Shown here one piece after another: positions 13,880 through 21,593 of a stretch of DNA of 24,724 bases (its first letter is position 1; each line of letters starts with the position of its first letter). Made by a program: the position numbers and the translations under genes. The stretch covers positions 1 to 24,724 of the forward strand of contig JANMCE010000077.1 in the NCBI GenBank assembly GCA_031360915.1. Direction: 5' to 3'. Under the pieces are notes generated by a model. It did no database searches and was not told where the DNA came from. It saw nothing but the letters and a program-made list of their open reading frames with translations. This stretch comes from JANMCE01 sp031360915 (GTDB lineage Bacteria; Actinomycetota; Acidimicrobiia; Acidimicrobiales; Ilumatobacteraceae).

Positions 13880-15415
13880 ATGGGCGAACACATTCTCGAC
13901 GGCGGACCTCTCACGATTGCTCAGGTCGTCGACGTGGCTCGCCTCGGCGGTGAGGTGCGTATCGGCGAGGTGGCCCACAGGCGAATGGCGGCTGCCCGAC
14001 AGCGGGTCGAGCAACTGGCTGCATCCGACACACCCGCGTACGGCATCTCGACCGGGTTCGGTTCCCTGGCCAACCGTCACATTCCCGTCGACCAGCGCAT
14101 CCAACTGCAGCGATCGCTCGTGCGGTCGCATGCGGCCGGGATGGGGCCACCGGTGGAAGTCGAAGTGGTGCGCGCCACCATGCTGTTGCGGCTACGTACC
14201 CTTTGCACCGGGCACACGGGCGTGCGACCTGAGGTCGCCACATTGCTGGCCGGGTTGCTGAACGCCAACATTACGCCGGTCGTTCGCGAGCATGGTTCGC
14301 TCGGGTGCAGTGGCGATCTCGCCCCGCTTGCGCATATCGCCCTGGTGCTCATGGGCGAAGGAGAGGCCGCCGGGCCCGATGGCGTGGTGGCTCCGACGCC
14401 GCAGCTGCTGGCCAACGCCGGCCTCACTGCGGTTGAGTTGCGCGAGAAGGAAGGTCTGGCACTGATCAACGGGACCGACGGCATGCTCGGGATGCTGGCT
14501 CTGGCGTGCCACGACCTGACCTTGCTCGCCCAGACCGCCGACATCGCTGCAGCCCTCAGCGTGGAAGCCCTGCTCGGCACCGACCAGGTCTTCCTGCCCG
14601 AACTGCAGGCGTTGCGCCCACACGTTGGCCAGGCGGCCAGTGCCGCGAACCTGCTGGCACTCCTCGCAGGCTCAGAGATTGTTGCGTCGCACCGCGACGG
14701 TGACACGCGAGTGCAAGACGCGTACTCGCTTCGATGTCACCCGCAGGTGGCCGGGGCCGCACGCGACACACTGGCGTTTGCGAAACAGACGGCCGACATC
14801 GAATTGGCGTCGGCCATCGACAACCCAGCGGTTCTCGATGACGGAAGGGTACGTTCGAGCGGCAACTTCCACGGCGCGCCGATCGGATTTGCCTGCGACT
14901 TTCTCGCTATCGCCGCGGCCGAGGTCGGTTCGGTCGCGGAGCGGCGTACCGACCGGCATCTCGATCATCACCGCAGTCACGGGCTGCCGCCCTTCCTGGC
15001 CGATGACCCTGGCGTTGACTCGGGTTACATGATTGCCCACTACACGCAGGCCGCCATGGTGGCCGAGAACCGTCGGCTTGCGGCGCCGGCGAGTGTCGAC
15101 TCCATCCCCACATCGGCCATGCAAGAAGACCACGTCTCGATGGGATGGGGCGCGGCACGCAAGCTCCGCGTTGTGCTGGACAACCTCACTCGCATCATCG
15201 CTGTAGAGCTGGCGACGGCGTCCCGAGCGGCAGCACTGCGCGCCCCGTTGCCCAGTTCCGCCCCCCTCGCCGCGGTGCGCTTGGTTGTCGACGCGGCAAC
15301 CGGAGGACCTGGCGCCGACCGCTTCCTTTCGCCCGAGCTGGGGGCCGTCGAGCGGGCCGTGCGAACTGGTGCGATGATCAGAGCCGTACAACGCTGCGGC
15401 GTCACGCTGCAGTAG
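13880..15415 (+). CDS. hutH: Histidine ammonia-lyase
   Basis: First enzyme of histidine catabolism, a cytoplasmic homotetramer that removes ammonia from L-histidine to give trans-urocanate. The 511-residue product is full length. The electrophilic MIO cofactor forms from three residues; here they are Cys143-Ser144-Gly145 in SLGCSGDLAPLAH, not the Ala-Ser-Gly of Pseudomonas. As I recall, Cys-Ser-Gly is the usual form in actinobacterial HutH, so it is not a defect. Other family marks are TPAYGISTGFG with catalytic Tyr54, NGTDGMLGML, SSGNFHGAPIGF, GLPPFLADDPGVDSG and SAMQEDHVSMGW. First gene of the operon; hutU follows after 22 bases. Confidence 0.95.
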   Translation: MGEHILDGGPLTIAQVVDVARLGGEVRIGEVAHRRMAAARQRVEQLAASDTPAYGISTGFGSLANRHIPVDQRIQLQRSLVRSHAAGMGPPVEVEVVRATMLLRLRTLCTGHTGVRPEVATLLAGLLNANITPVVREHGSLGCSGDLAPLAHIALVLMGEGEAAGPDGVVAPTPQLLANAGLTAVELREKEGLALINGTDGMLGMLALACHDLTLLAQTADIAAALSVEALLGTDQVFLPELQALRPHVGQAASAANLLALLAGSEIVASHRDGDTRVQDAYSLRCHPQVAGAARDTLAFAKQTADIELASAIDNPAVLDDGRVRSSGNFHGAPIGFACDFLAIAAAEVGSVAERRTDRHLDHHRSHGLPPFLADDPGVDSGYMIAHYTQAAMVAENRRLAAPASVDSIPTSAMQEDHVSMGWGAARKLRVVLDNLTRIIAVELATASRAAALRAPLPSSAPLAAVRLVVDAATGGPGADRFLSPELGAVERAVRTGAMIRAVQRCGVTLQ

Positions 15416-15437
15416 ATTACCGAACCGAAAGGGAGCC

Positions 15438-17102
15438 ATGACAACGACGTCAGGTCCTCGCCGAGTGCGAGCCGCACGCGGTTCCTCCATCAGCTGTCGA
15501 TCGTGGCCACAAGAGGCCGCGCTGCGCATGCTGATGAACAATCTCGACCCTGAGGTGGCCGAGCATCCCGACGAACTCGTCGTCTACGGCGGCACCGGTA
15601 AAGCGGCCCGCAACTGGGCCAGTTTCGACGCAATCTGCCGCACCCTAACCACTTTGGCCGATGACGAAACACTGCTGGTGCAGTCGGGCAAACCGGTCGG
15701 CGTGATGCGCACACACGAGTGGGCGCCCAGGGTTCTGCTCGCCAACTCGAACCTGGTGGGTGACTGGGCAACGTGGGACGAGTTCCGGCGCCTCGATGCT
15801 CTCGGGCTGATGATGTACGGCCAGATGACGGCCGGATCATGGATCTACATCGGCACCCAGGGCATCTTGCAGGGTACGTACGAGACATTCGGCGCCGTTG
15901 CGACGAAGCGGTTCGGTGGTTCCCTCACCGGCACGGTCACGCTCACCGGTGGGCTAGGTGGCATGGGTGGTGCGCAACCACTGGCCATAACCATGAACGG
16001 CGGCGTGGCCATCTGCCCCGATGTCGATCCCACTCGCATTGAGCGGCGCATCCAGACCCGCTACCTCGACACCGTTGCCCACGACGTCCACGAGGCGCTT
16101 GCGCTGGCCGACCAGGCTCGACGCGAGGGTCGGGCCCTGTCCATCGGTCTGGTCGGCAACTGTGCAGAGTTGTACCCGCAGCTCCTGGCCATGGACGCGC
16201 CAATCGACATCGTGACCGATCAGACCAGTGCCCATGACCCTCTGTCGTACATCCCGGTCGGGTTATCGACGGCCGACGCCGCAATCCTCCGGAACGAGAA
16301 TCCAGCGGAGTACATCGTGCGATCGCGTGCATCGATCGTGGCCCAGTGTGCGGCGATGGTGGGCTTCCAGGACCAGGGTGCCGAGGTGTTCGACTACGGC
16401 AACAGCCTGCGGGCCGAGGCACTACTCGGTGGCTACGACCGGGCGATGGAGTACCCGGGGTTCGTGCCCGCCTACATTCGACCGCTGTTCTGTGAGGGTA
16501 AGGGACCGTTCCGCTGGGCCGCGCTGTCGGGTGACCCGGCCGACATCGCCGCAACAGACAAGGCGGTACTGGAAGAGTTCCCTGACAACGACCCGCTGGC
16601 CCGCTGGATCCGCATAGCCAGCGACCGCGTGGCCTTCCAAGGGCTTCCCGCCCGCATCTGCTGGCTGGGCTACGGCGAGCGCGACCGCATGGGTGCCCGC
16701 TTCAACGAAATGGTTGCCGACGGAACTATCTCCGCACCGATCGTCATCGGGCGGGATCACCTCGACTGCGGGTCGGTCGCATCGCCGTACCGGGAGACCG
16801 AGGCCATGCTCGACGGATCGGACGCCATTGCCGATTGGCCGCTGCTGAACGCCATGGTGAACGTGGCTTCGGGTGCGTCGTGGGTGTCCATCCATCACGG
16901 TGGAGGAGTTGGTATCGGTCGCTCGATTCACGCCGGGCAGGTGTGTGTTGCCGACGGCACTTCCCTCGCGGCGCAGAAACTTGAGCGGGTACTCACCAAC
17001 GACCCCGGCATGGGTGTCATTCGCCATGTGGATGCCGGTTACGACTTGGCCGACGATGTGGCCGCTGAGCGCGGCGTGCGCGTCCCCATGCGGGAGACGT
17101 GA
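15438..17102 (+). CDS. hutU: Urocanate hydratase
   Basis: Second hut enzyme: adds water to urocanate to form 4-imidazolone-5-propionate using a tightly bound NAD+ as electrophile. The 554-residue product has the typical length (about 550-560). Visible signatures are ELVVYGGTGKAARNW, VGVMRTHEWAPRV, GSWIYIGTQGILQGTYE, the NAD-binding GGLGGMGGAQPL (171-182), DQTSAHDPLSY, FDYGNS, YIRPLFCEGKGPFRW with the conserved Cys352, and WVSIHHGGGVGIGRSIHAG. A strong Shine-Dalgarno (AAAGGGAG) precedes ATG 15438. One base separates its stop from the next start codon, so the following gene is probably translationally coupled. Confidence 0.96.
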   Translation: MTTTSGPRRVRAARGSSISCRSWPQEAALRMLMNNLDPEVAEHPDELVVYGGTGKAARNWASFDAICRTLTTLADDETLLVQSGKPVGVMRTHEWAPRVLLANSNLVGDWATWDEFRRLDALGLMMYGQMTAGSWIYIGTQGILQGTYETFGAVATKRFGGSLTGTVTLTGGLGGMGGAQPLAITMNGGVAICPDVDPTRIERRIQTRYLDTVAHDVHEALALADQARREGRALSIGLVGNCAELYPQLLAMDAPIDIVTDQTSAHDPLSYIPVGLSTADAAILRNENPAEYIVRSRASIVAQCAAMVGFQDQGAEVFDYGNSLRAEALLGGYDRAMEYPGFVPAYIRPLFCEGKGPFRWAALSGDPADIAATDKAVLEEFPDNDPLARWIRIASDRVAFQGLPARICWLGYGERDRMGARFNEMVADGTISAPIVIGRDHLDCGSVASPYRETEAMLDGSDAIADWPLLNAMVNVASGASWVSIHHGGGVGIGRSIHAGQVCVADGTSLAAQKLERVLTNDPGMGVIRHVDAGYDLADDVAAERGVRVPMRET

Positions 17103-17103
17103 C

Positions 17104-17679
17104 ATGGCCGTGCGAGACATCGCCACGGTCGGGCATCCGGTGCTACGCCAACCCACCAGAGTGCTGTCGGTGGAAGAGTTGGCATCAGCCGAAACGCAAC
17201 GGTTGATCGATGACTTGATCGACACCATGCGTCACGCCAATGGTGCGGGCATTGCGGCCAACCAGGTGCACGAATCGGTGCGTATCGCGGTCATTGAGGT
17301 GAACGACAATCCACGCTATCCCTACAAGCCCCGCATCCCGCTGACGGTGTTGGTCAACCCGGCGCTGGAGTTGCTCGATGACGAGACGGTGGAGATCAAT
17401 GAGGGTTGCCTGTCGGTACCGAATCTGCGTGGCAACGTCTTTCGTCACGTCACCATCCGGGCGCGGTATCTCGATCGACATGGCGTGGCCCACGACGAAA
17501 CCAGGCGAGGGCTGACGGCGGGCACGTTTCAGCACGAGTGCGACCATCTTGACGGCAAGCTCTTTCTTGACCGCGTGGTCGACACCACCACGTTGACCAC
17601 TTGGGAACAATTCGAACGGTTTCACCGGGCGGCATTCGTGGAGCGGATCACCGCATTCGTCGAGCGCGTCGGGTCATGA
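17104..17679 (+). CDS. Peptide-deformylase-family protein in the hut operon (candidate N-formylglutamate deformylase)
   Basis: A 191-residue metalloenzyme of the peptide deformylase family, which removes formyl groups from N-formylmethionyl proteins. All three motifs are intact: GAGIAANQ (47-54), EGCLS (100-104) and QHECDH (143-148), giving metal ligands Cys102, His144, His148 and catalytic Glu145. Asn53 instead of the E. coli Pro is common in actinobacterial PDFs. The C-terminus extends about 20 residues with an aromatic-rich WEQFERFHRAAF helix. It starts one base after hutU and its stop overlaps the hutF start by 4 bases, so it is an integral operon member. No fmt gene is adjacent. HutF makes N-formylglutamate and no hutG is seen, so I infer a deformylase step in histidine catabolism. 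A housekeeping PDF is the alternative. Confidence 0.9.
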   Translation: MAVRDIATVGHPVLRQPTRVLSVEELASAETQRLIDDLIDTMRHANGAGIAANQVHESVRIAVIEVNDNPRYPYKPRIPLTVLVNPALELLDDETVEINEGCLSVPNLRGNVFRHVTIRARYLDRHGVAHDETRRGLTAGTFQHECDHLDGKLFLDRVVDTTTLTTWEQFERFHRAAFVERITAFVERVGS

Positions 17680-18983
17680 TCACGCTCTGGTGTGAGCTGG
17701 CGTGGCTCGGCGGTGAGCACGCCGCGCCCGGCGTGGTGATCGAGATCGTCGGCGATCACATCCACTCTGTCACGCCGAATGTCGCCGATGCGCCCGATGG
17801 CAGCCAACACTTGAACGGTCTCACGCTGCCAGGTTTTGCCAACGCCCACAGCCACGCGTTCCACCGGGCCTTGCGCGGTCGCACCCACGGCGGCACGGGC
17901 ACCTTCTGGACGTGGCGTGAGGTGATGTACGGGGTGGCTTCGTCGATTGATCCCGACGGGTACTACCGCCTTGCCCGAGCCGTCTACGGCGAAATGGTGT
18001 TGGCCGGATTTACGTCCGTGGGCGAATTCCACTATCTCCATCACGGTCCCGGCGGCGTGCCTTACGCGAACCCGAACGCCATGGGCGAGTCACTGATCGC
18101 AGCCGCACACGATGCCGGGATTCGCCTCACGCTGCTCGACACGTGCTATCTGCACGGCGGCATCGGCACCGATCTGAACACCGTGCAACAACGCTTCGCC
18201 GACGCCAATGTCGACGCATGGTCCGCACGCGTCGCTGCCCTGTCGCACGGCCCCGACCTGCGCATCGGTGCCGCCGTGCATTCAGTACGCGCGTGCACGC
18301 CGTCAGAGATCAGCGATGTCGCGTCGTGGGCGGTAGGGCGGCCGTTGCACACCCATGTCAGCGAACAGCCGGCCGAGAACCAGGCGTGCCTCGACGCCTA
18401 CCGGCAAACATCGGTCGGTGTCTTGGTCGACGCCGGAGCCGTTTCGCCGCAGTTCTCCGCCATTCATGCCACCCATCTCACCGATGCCGACATCGCCGGG
18501 CTGCGCGGAGCGACCGTGTGTTTCTGTCCGACGACCGAGCGCGATCTGGCCGATGGCATCGGACCCGCCCGACGGTTGCTTGACGCAGGCGCTGCCGTCT
18601 CCATCGGGTCGGATTCGCATGCCGTCATTGACCCGTTCGAGGAGACCCGGGCCATTGAGCTGAACGAGCGTCTGCACCGCGGCACTCGCTGCAACATAGG
18701 TGTCGCGGCCCTGCTCGACGCGGCGACGCGTGCCGGTCACCGCAGCATCGGCTGGGACGACACTGGCACCATCACCGCTGGTGCGCTGGCCGACCTTGTG
18801 ACCGTGTCGCTCGCCTCGGTTCGCCTGGCCGGAACCAGACCGCACGATGCACTCGCAGCCGTGGTCTTCGGTGCCAGCCCGGCGGATGTCACCCACGTCA
18901 TGGTTGGTGGTCGCGCCATCGTGATCGACGGTCGGCACCATTCGATCGATGTTTCGGTCGAACTCGCCGCGGTGCTTTCGTGA
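17676..18983 (+). CDS. hutF: Formimidoylglutamate deiminase
   Basis: Fourth step of the five-step histidine pathway: converts N-formimidoyl-L-glutamate to N-formyl-L-glutamate and ammonia. A 435-residue amidohydrolase-superfamily TIM barrel with LPGFANAHSHAFHRALRG carrying the metal ligands His58 and His60, the FWTWRE segment, HTHVSEQPAEN, and CFCPTTERDLADGI followed by SIGSDSHAVIDPFEE with the metal Asp. These last motifs are typical of HutF, not of guanine deaminase or other relatives. ATG 17676 overlaps the stop of the PDF-family gene (ATGA); a start further upstream in the same frame would run into that gene. Its presence commits the pathway to N-formylglutamate and so to a deformylase. 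Confidence 0.94.
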   Translation: MITLWCELAWLGGEHAAPGVVIEIVGDHIHSVTPNVADAPDGSQHLNGLTLPGFANAHSHAFHRALRGRTHGGTGTFWTWREVMYGVASSIDPDGYYRLARAVYGEMVLAGFTSVGEFHYLHHGPGGVPYANPNAMGESLIAAAHDAGIRLTLLDTCYLHGGIGTDLNTVQQRFADANVDAWSARVAALSHGPDLRIGAAVHSVRACTPSEISDVASWAVGRPLHTHVSEQPAENQACLDAYRQTSVGVLVDAGAVSPQFSAIHATHLTDADIAGLRGATVCFCPTTERDLADGIGPARRLLDAGAAVSIGSDSHAVIDPFEETRAIELNERLHRGTRCNIGVAALLDAATRAGHRSIGWDDTGTITAGALADLVTVSLASVRLAGTRPHDALAAVVFGASPADVTHVMVGGRAIVIDGRHHSIDVSVELAAVLS

Positions 18984-20227
18984 TCGAGGTCGACCTGCTC
19001 ATCGTCGGCGCGGGCGAACTGCTGACCTGCCCAGGGCCAGCCGTCGGGGTGCGGCAACCGTCCATGGCCGACCTAGGCATTATCCACGACGGTGCCGTGG
19101 CTATCGACCGCGGCCAGATCATCGCCGTCGGTCGTGCCGCCGAGGTGACCGACCGGTTCGTCGCGCACTCCACCGTGGACGCTGGCGGTAGATTGGTGAC
19201 ACCAGGCCTGGTTGATGCGCACACCCATCTTGTGCACGGCGGCTCCCGCCACGAGGAATGGGAGCGCAAGGTCACCGGCGAACTCCTCACCGGTTTGGTG
19301 ACGGGAATCGCATCTACTCGCGCTGCGACCCGTTCGACGCCGTCGGAGGATCTTCGGGCCGACGCAATGCGCAGCTTGGACATCGCACTGCTTCACGGCA
19401 CCACCACACTCGAAGCCAAGTCCGGGTACGGCCTCACGGTGGCCGATGAACTGCGGCTGCTCGACGTGATGCATGAGTTGCGTCACCCGATAGAAATCTC
19501 CACCACGTTCCTGGGCGCCCACGTGGTGCCGGCAGAGTTCGCGGATCGGCGTGACGACTACGTGCGCCTGATCATCGACATGCTTCCCGACGTGCACGCC
19601 GACTGGTTCGACGTGTGGTGTGACCCCATCGCATTCACGCCGTCGGAGTCACGTCAACTTCTGGCGGCAGCCACTGCGCGCGGCTTCGGTTGCCGGGTAC
19701 ACGCCGACCAGACCGGTGGTGTCGGTGGAACCGGATTGGCCGTGGAGTTCGGGGCGGCATCGGCAGATCACCTCGATGAGGTTTCCGATGCCGATCTCAT
19801 AGCGCTGGGCGCGAGCGACACGGTGGCCGTGTTGCTACCGGGCTGCACGCTGCACCAGTTCGAAACCACCGTTCGCGACTGGCGCGCTTGGAGTCGGCGA
19901 ATCATCGAAAGCAACGCAGTAGTGGCCCTGTCCACCGACTTCAATCCCGGCACGTGTCCGATGCTTTCGTTGCCGGTCATCATGGGGCTGGCCGCACGGC
20001 TATACCGCATGAGCGCAGCCGAGATCTGGCTTGGCGTGACGCTCAACGCAGCGGCAAGCCTGCGCCGGGCCAACCGCGTGGGCAGCCTGGTGGTGGGGCA
20101 TCAGGCCGACATCGTTATCTGGAACGTGACCGATCATCGTCAGGTTCTGAACCGCTTCGGCTACAACACGGTCGATCAGGTCATCAAGGCCGGTCGACCC
20201 GTGGTGCGCGGCGGCACGCGCCTCTGA
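18980..20227 (+). CDS. hutI: Imidazolonepropionase
   Basis: Third step: opens the ring of 4-imidazolone-5-propionate to give N-formimidoyl-L-glutamate. A 415-residue metal-dependent amidohydrolase. Family marks: GLVDAHTHLVHGGSRHEEW with His81/His83, EAKSGYGL, STTFLGAHVVPAEF, HADQTGGVGGTGLA, SADHLDEV, and STDFNPGTCPMLSLPVIM with the metal-binding Asp. Start is GTG 18980, overlapping the hutF stop by 4 bases (GTGA). It is the last hut gene; its TGA (20225-20227) directly abuts the convergent stop of the next gene in a TGATCA palindrome, leaving no space for a terminator between them. Confidence 0.95.
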   Translation: MIEVDLLIVGAGELLTCPGPAVGVRQPSMADLGIIHDGAVAIDRGQIIAVGRAAEVTDRFVAHSTVDAGGRLVTPGLVDAHTHLVHGGSRHEEWERKVTGELLTGLVTGIASTRAATRSTPSEDLRADAMRSLDIALLHGTTTLEAKSGYGLTVADELRLLDVMHELRHPIEISTTFLGAHVVPAEFADRRDDYVRLIIDMLPDVHADWFDVWCDPIAFTPSESRQLLAAATARGFGCRVHADQTGGVGGTGLAVEFGAASADHLDEVSDADLIALGASDTVAVLLPGCTLHQFETTVRDWRAWSRRIIESNAVVALSTDFNPGTCPMLSLPVIMGLAARLYRMSAAEIWLGVTLNAAASLRRANRVGSLVVGHQADIVIWNVTDHRQVLNRFGYNTVDQVIKAGRPVVRGGTRL

Positions 20228-21466
20228 TCAGCCCTGCGCCAGGCCGTGACCGGTTCCGAGGACTGATGACCCCATCACGCCGCCGCTTGCTGGCAGATTG
20301 GTGACGAACTTTCCGTTCCCATCAACGAGCGCAAGACCGGTAGTTGTCGTCGCAACAAGGCCTTGCCCGTCGGGCAGGAAGGTCACGTTCGTGGCCAGCG
20401 GAAACGTAGAATCATAGGGAATGTGGCCGGTCATGATGACCGGCACCTCGTCACCGGTGACACCGTTCAGCAACGAGAGTGTTTCGTCTTCGCGCACGAT
20501 GGCAATCATCCGACCATCAGGATCGAAGCGCACCATAGACCTCGGTGGCAGCAGGATCGCTCGCTTCTGGGTGTCGAAGTGCCCGACGGTGGCGCAGTGT
20601 TGCTGATCGTCGCAGGTGGTTTCGGTGAACTTTCCGCGCTCCACATAGCTCGTCAGCCCCGAGCTGAGCAGGGCGCGATTACCAACGTTGTCCATCACGT
20701 AGCTTCGTTGATCGGCGCCGCGTACGACCGGTCGACCATCGCTCATCGATCCGTACAGATCGGCACCGATCGGTAGGTCGTACTCGCTACCAAGCGGCCC
20801 GTTCAGGCCCATCAGCTGCAGCTTTCCCCGCACCGCATCACGTACCCACACCCCTCCGTCGGGGCCGCTGGCGACACGCCCAAACGGAGCATCGGGGCCG
20901 CTGATGTCCTGAGAGGAACCAAGCGGCTGTACACCGGTTGCCTGCACCCTCAACACTGCGCCGCCGTCCACCACGACCCCGCCCGACGTGTCGATGGCAC
21001 GTATGTACCAGCCGATATCGGTTCCGAGATCCACCTCTCGTAGCCCGCCGGTATCGACGTCGTAGATCTGCACGCCGAACGGGCCTCCGCTGGACGGCGT
21101 GAGATAGAGGAACGTGCCGGTCTCATGGCCGAGGGGCAGCGTAGGGCCAACCAGTTGCGTCTCGGACCCAGGGAGTCGTCCGTCGGAGTTGGGCGGTGCC
21201 GGTTGCTGAGTGCGGGTGGTCGTGGGCACAAACACCGTCGTCGTCGCAGACGCCGTCGTGGTCGGTACCGCGGTGGTGGGCACCGCGGCAACCCTGGGCT
21301 GCGTGCCTGAGCGGGTGGCGGCGAACGCCAGAAGTCCGACGACGCCCAGCACGGCCAGCATCCAGGGTGTCCGACGGAGAGGGCCATTGCCGATCTCAAC
21401 GTCCGCAGCGACGGCGTCGTCGTTCAGGAGTTCGATCTCGATTCGATCGCCCTTCTCCGTCTTCAC
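20228..21466 (-). CDS. Membrane-anchored secreted protein, propeller-like, function unknown
   Basis: A 412-residue protein with a cytoplasmic tail of about 33 residues, one transmembrane helix (about 34-50), and a low-complexity Thr/Pro/Val linker (about 57-92) typical of cell-envelope spacers. An exported domain of about 310 residues follows. That domain has repeated beta-strand/turn units such as GPDGGVWVRD, FDPDGRMIAIVRED and FLPDGQGLVATT, suggesting a beta-propeller or similar fold. Cys285 and Cys291 may form a disulfide. I do not recognise the family. Start is GTG 21466. The gap to the divergent deaD (21467-21593) holds TATCGT on the minus strand and a weak 5-bp hairpin, nothing more. 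Confidence 0.75.
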   Translation of the reverse strand: MKTEKGDRIEIELLNDDAVAADVEIGNGPLRRTPWMLAVLGVVGLLAFAATRSGTQPRVAAVPTTAVPTTTASATTTVFVPTTTRTQQPAPPNSDGRLPGSETQLVGPTLPLGHETGTFLYLTPSSGGPFGVQIYDVDTGGLREVDLGTDIGWYIRAIDTSGGVVVDGGAVLRVQATGVQPLGSSQDISGPDAPFGRVASGPDGGVWVRDAVRGKLQLMGLNGPLGSEYDLPIGADLYGSMSDGRPVVRGADQRSYVMDNVGNRALLSSGLTSYVERGKFTETTCDDQQHCATVGHFDTQKRAILLPPRSMVRFDPDGRMIAIVREDETLSLLNGVTGDEVPVIMTGHIPYDSTFPLATNVTFLPDGQGLVATTTTGLALVDGNGKFVTNLPASGGVMGSSVLGTGHGLAQG

Positions 21467-21593
21467 TGCTGCACCCCCGATCCTCCCTCAACGATAGTGA
21501 TTTCCGGCTCGCCGCAACGTGGCAGACGCCACTGGAGGGCTGATCCGCCGAGGCCAAGCGTTACTGTGGTTGGTTGATCATCGATAAGGACCC

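Noticed and set aside
17260..17283. Asn in place of Pro in the first PDF motif as evidence of a new specificity
   Set aside because: GxGxAANQ is common in ordinary actinobacterial deformylases, so the operon context, not this residue, carries the argument.
21519..21532. Hairpin GTGGC-AGAC-GCCAC as a terminator or riboswitch
   Set aside because: Only 5 bp, no T-run, and it lies between divergent genes where a terminator is not expected.
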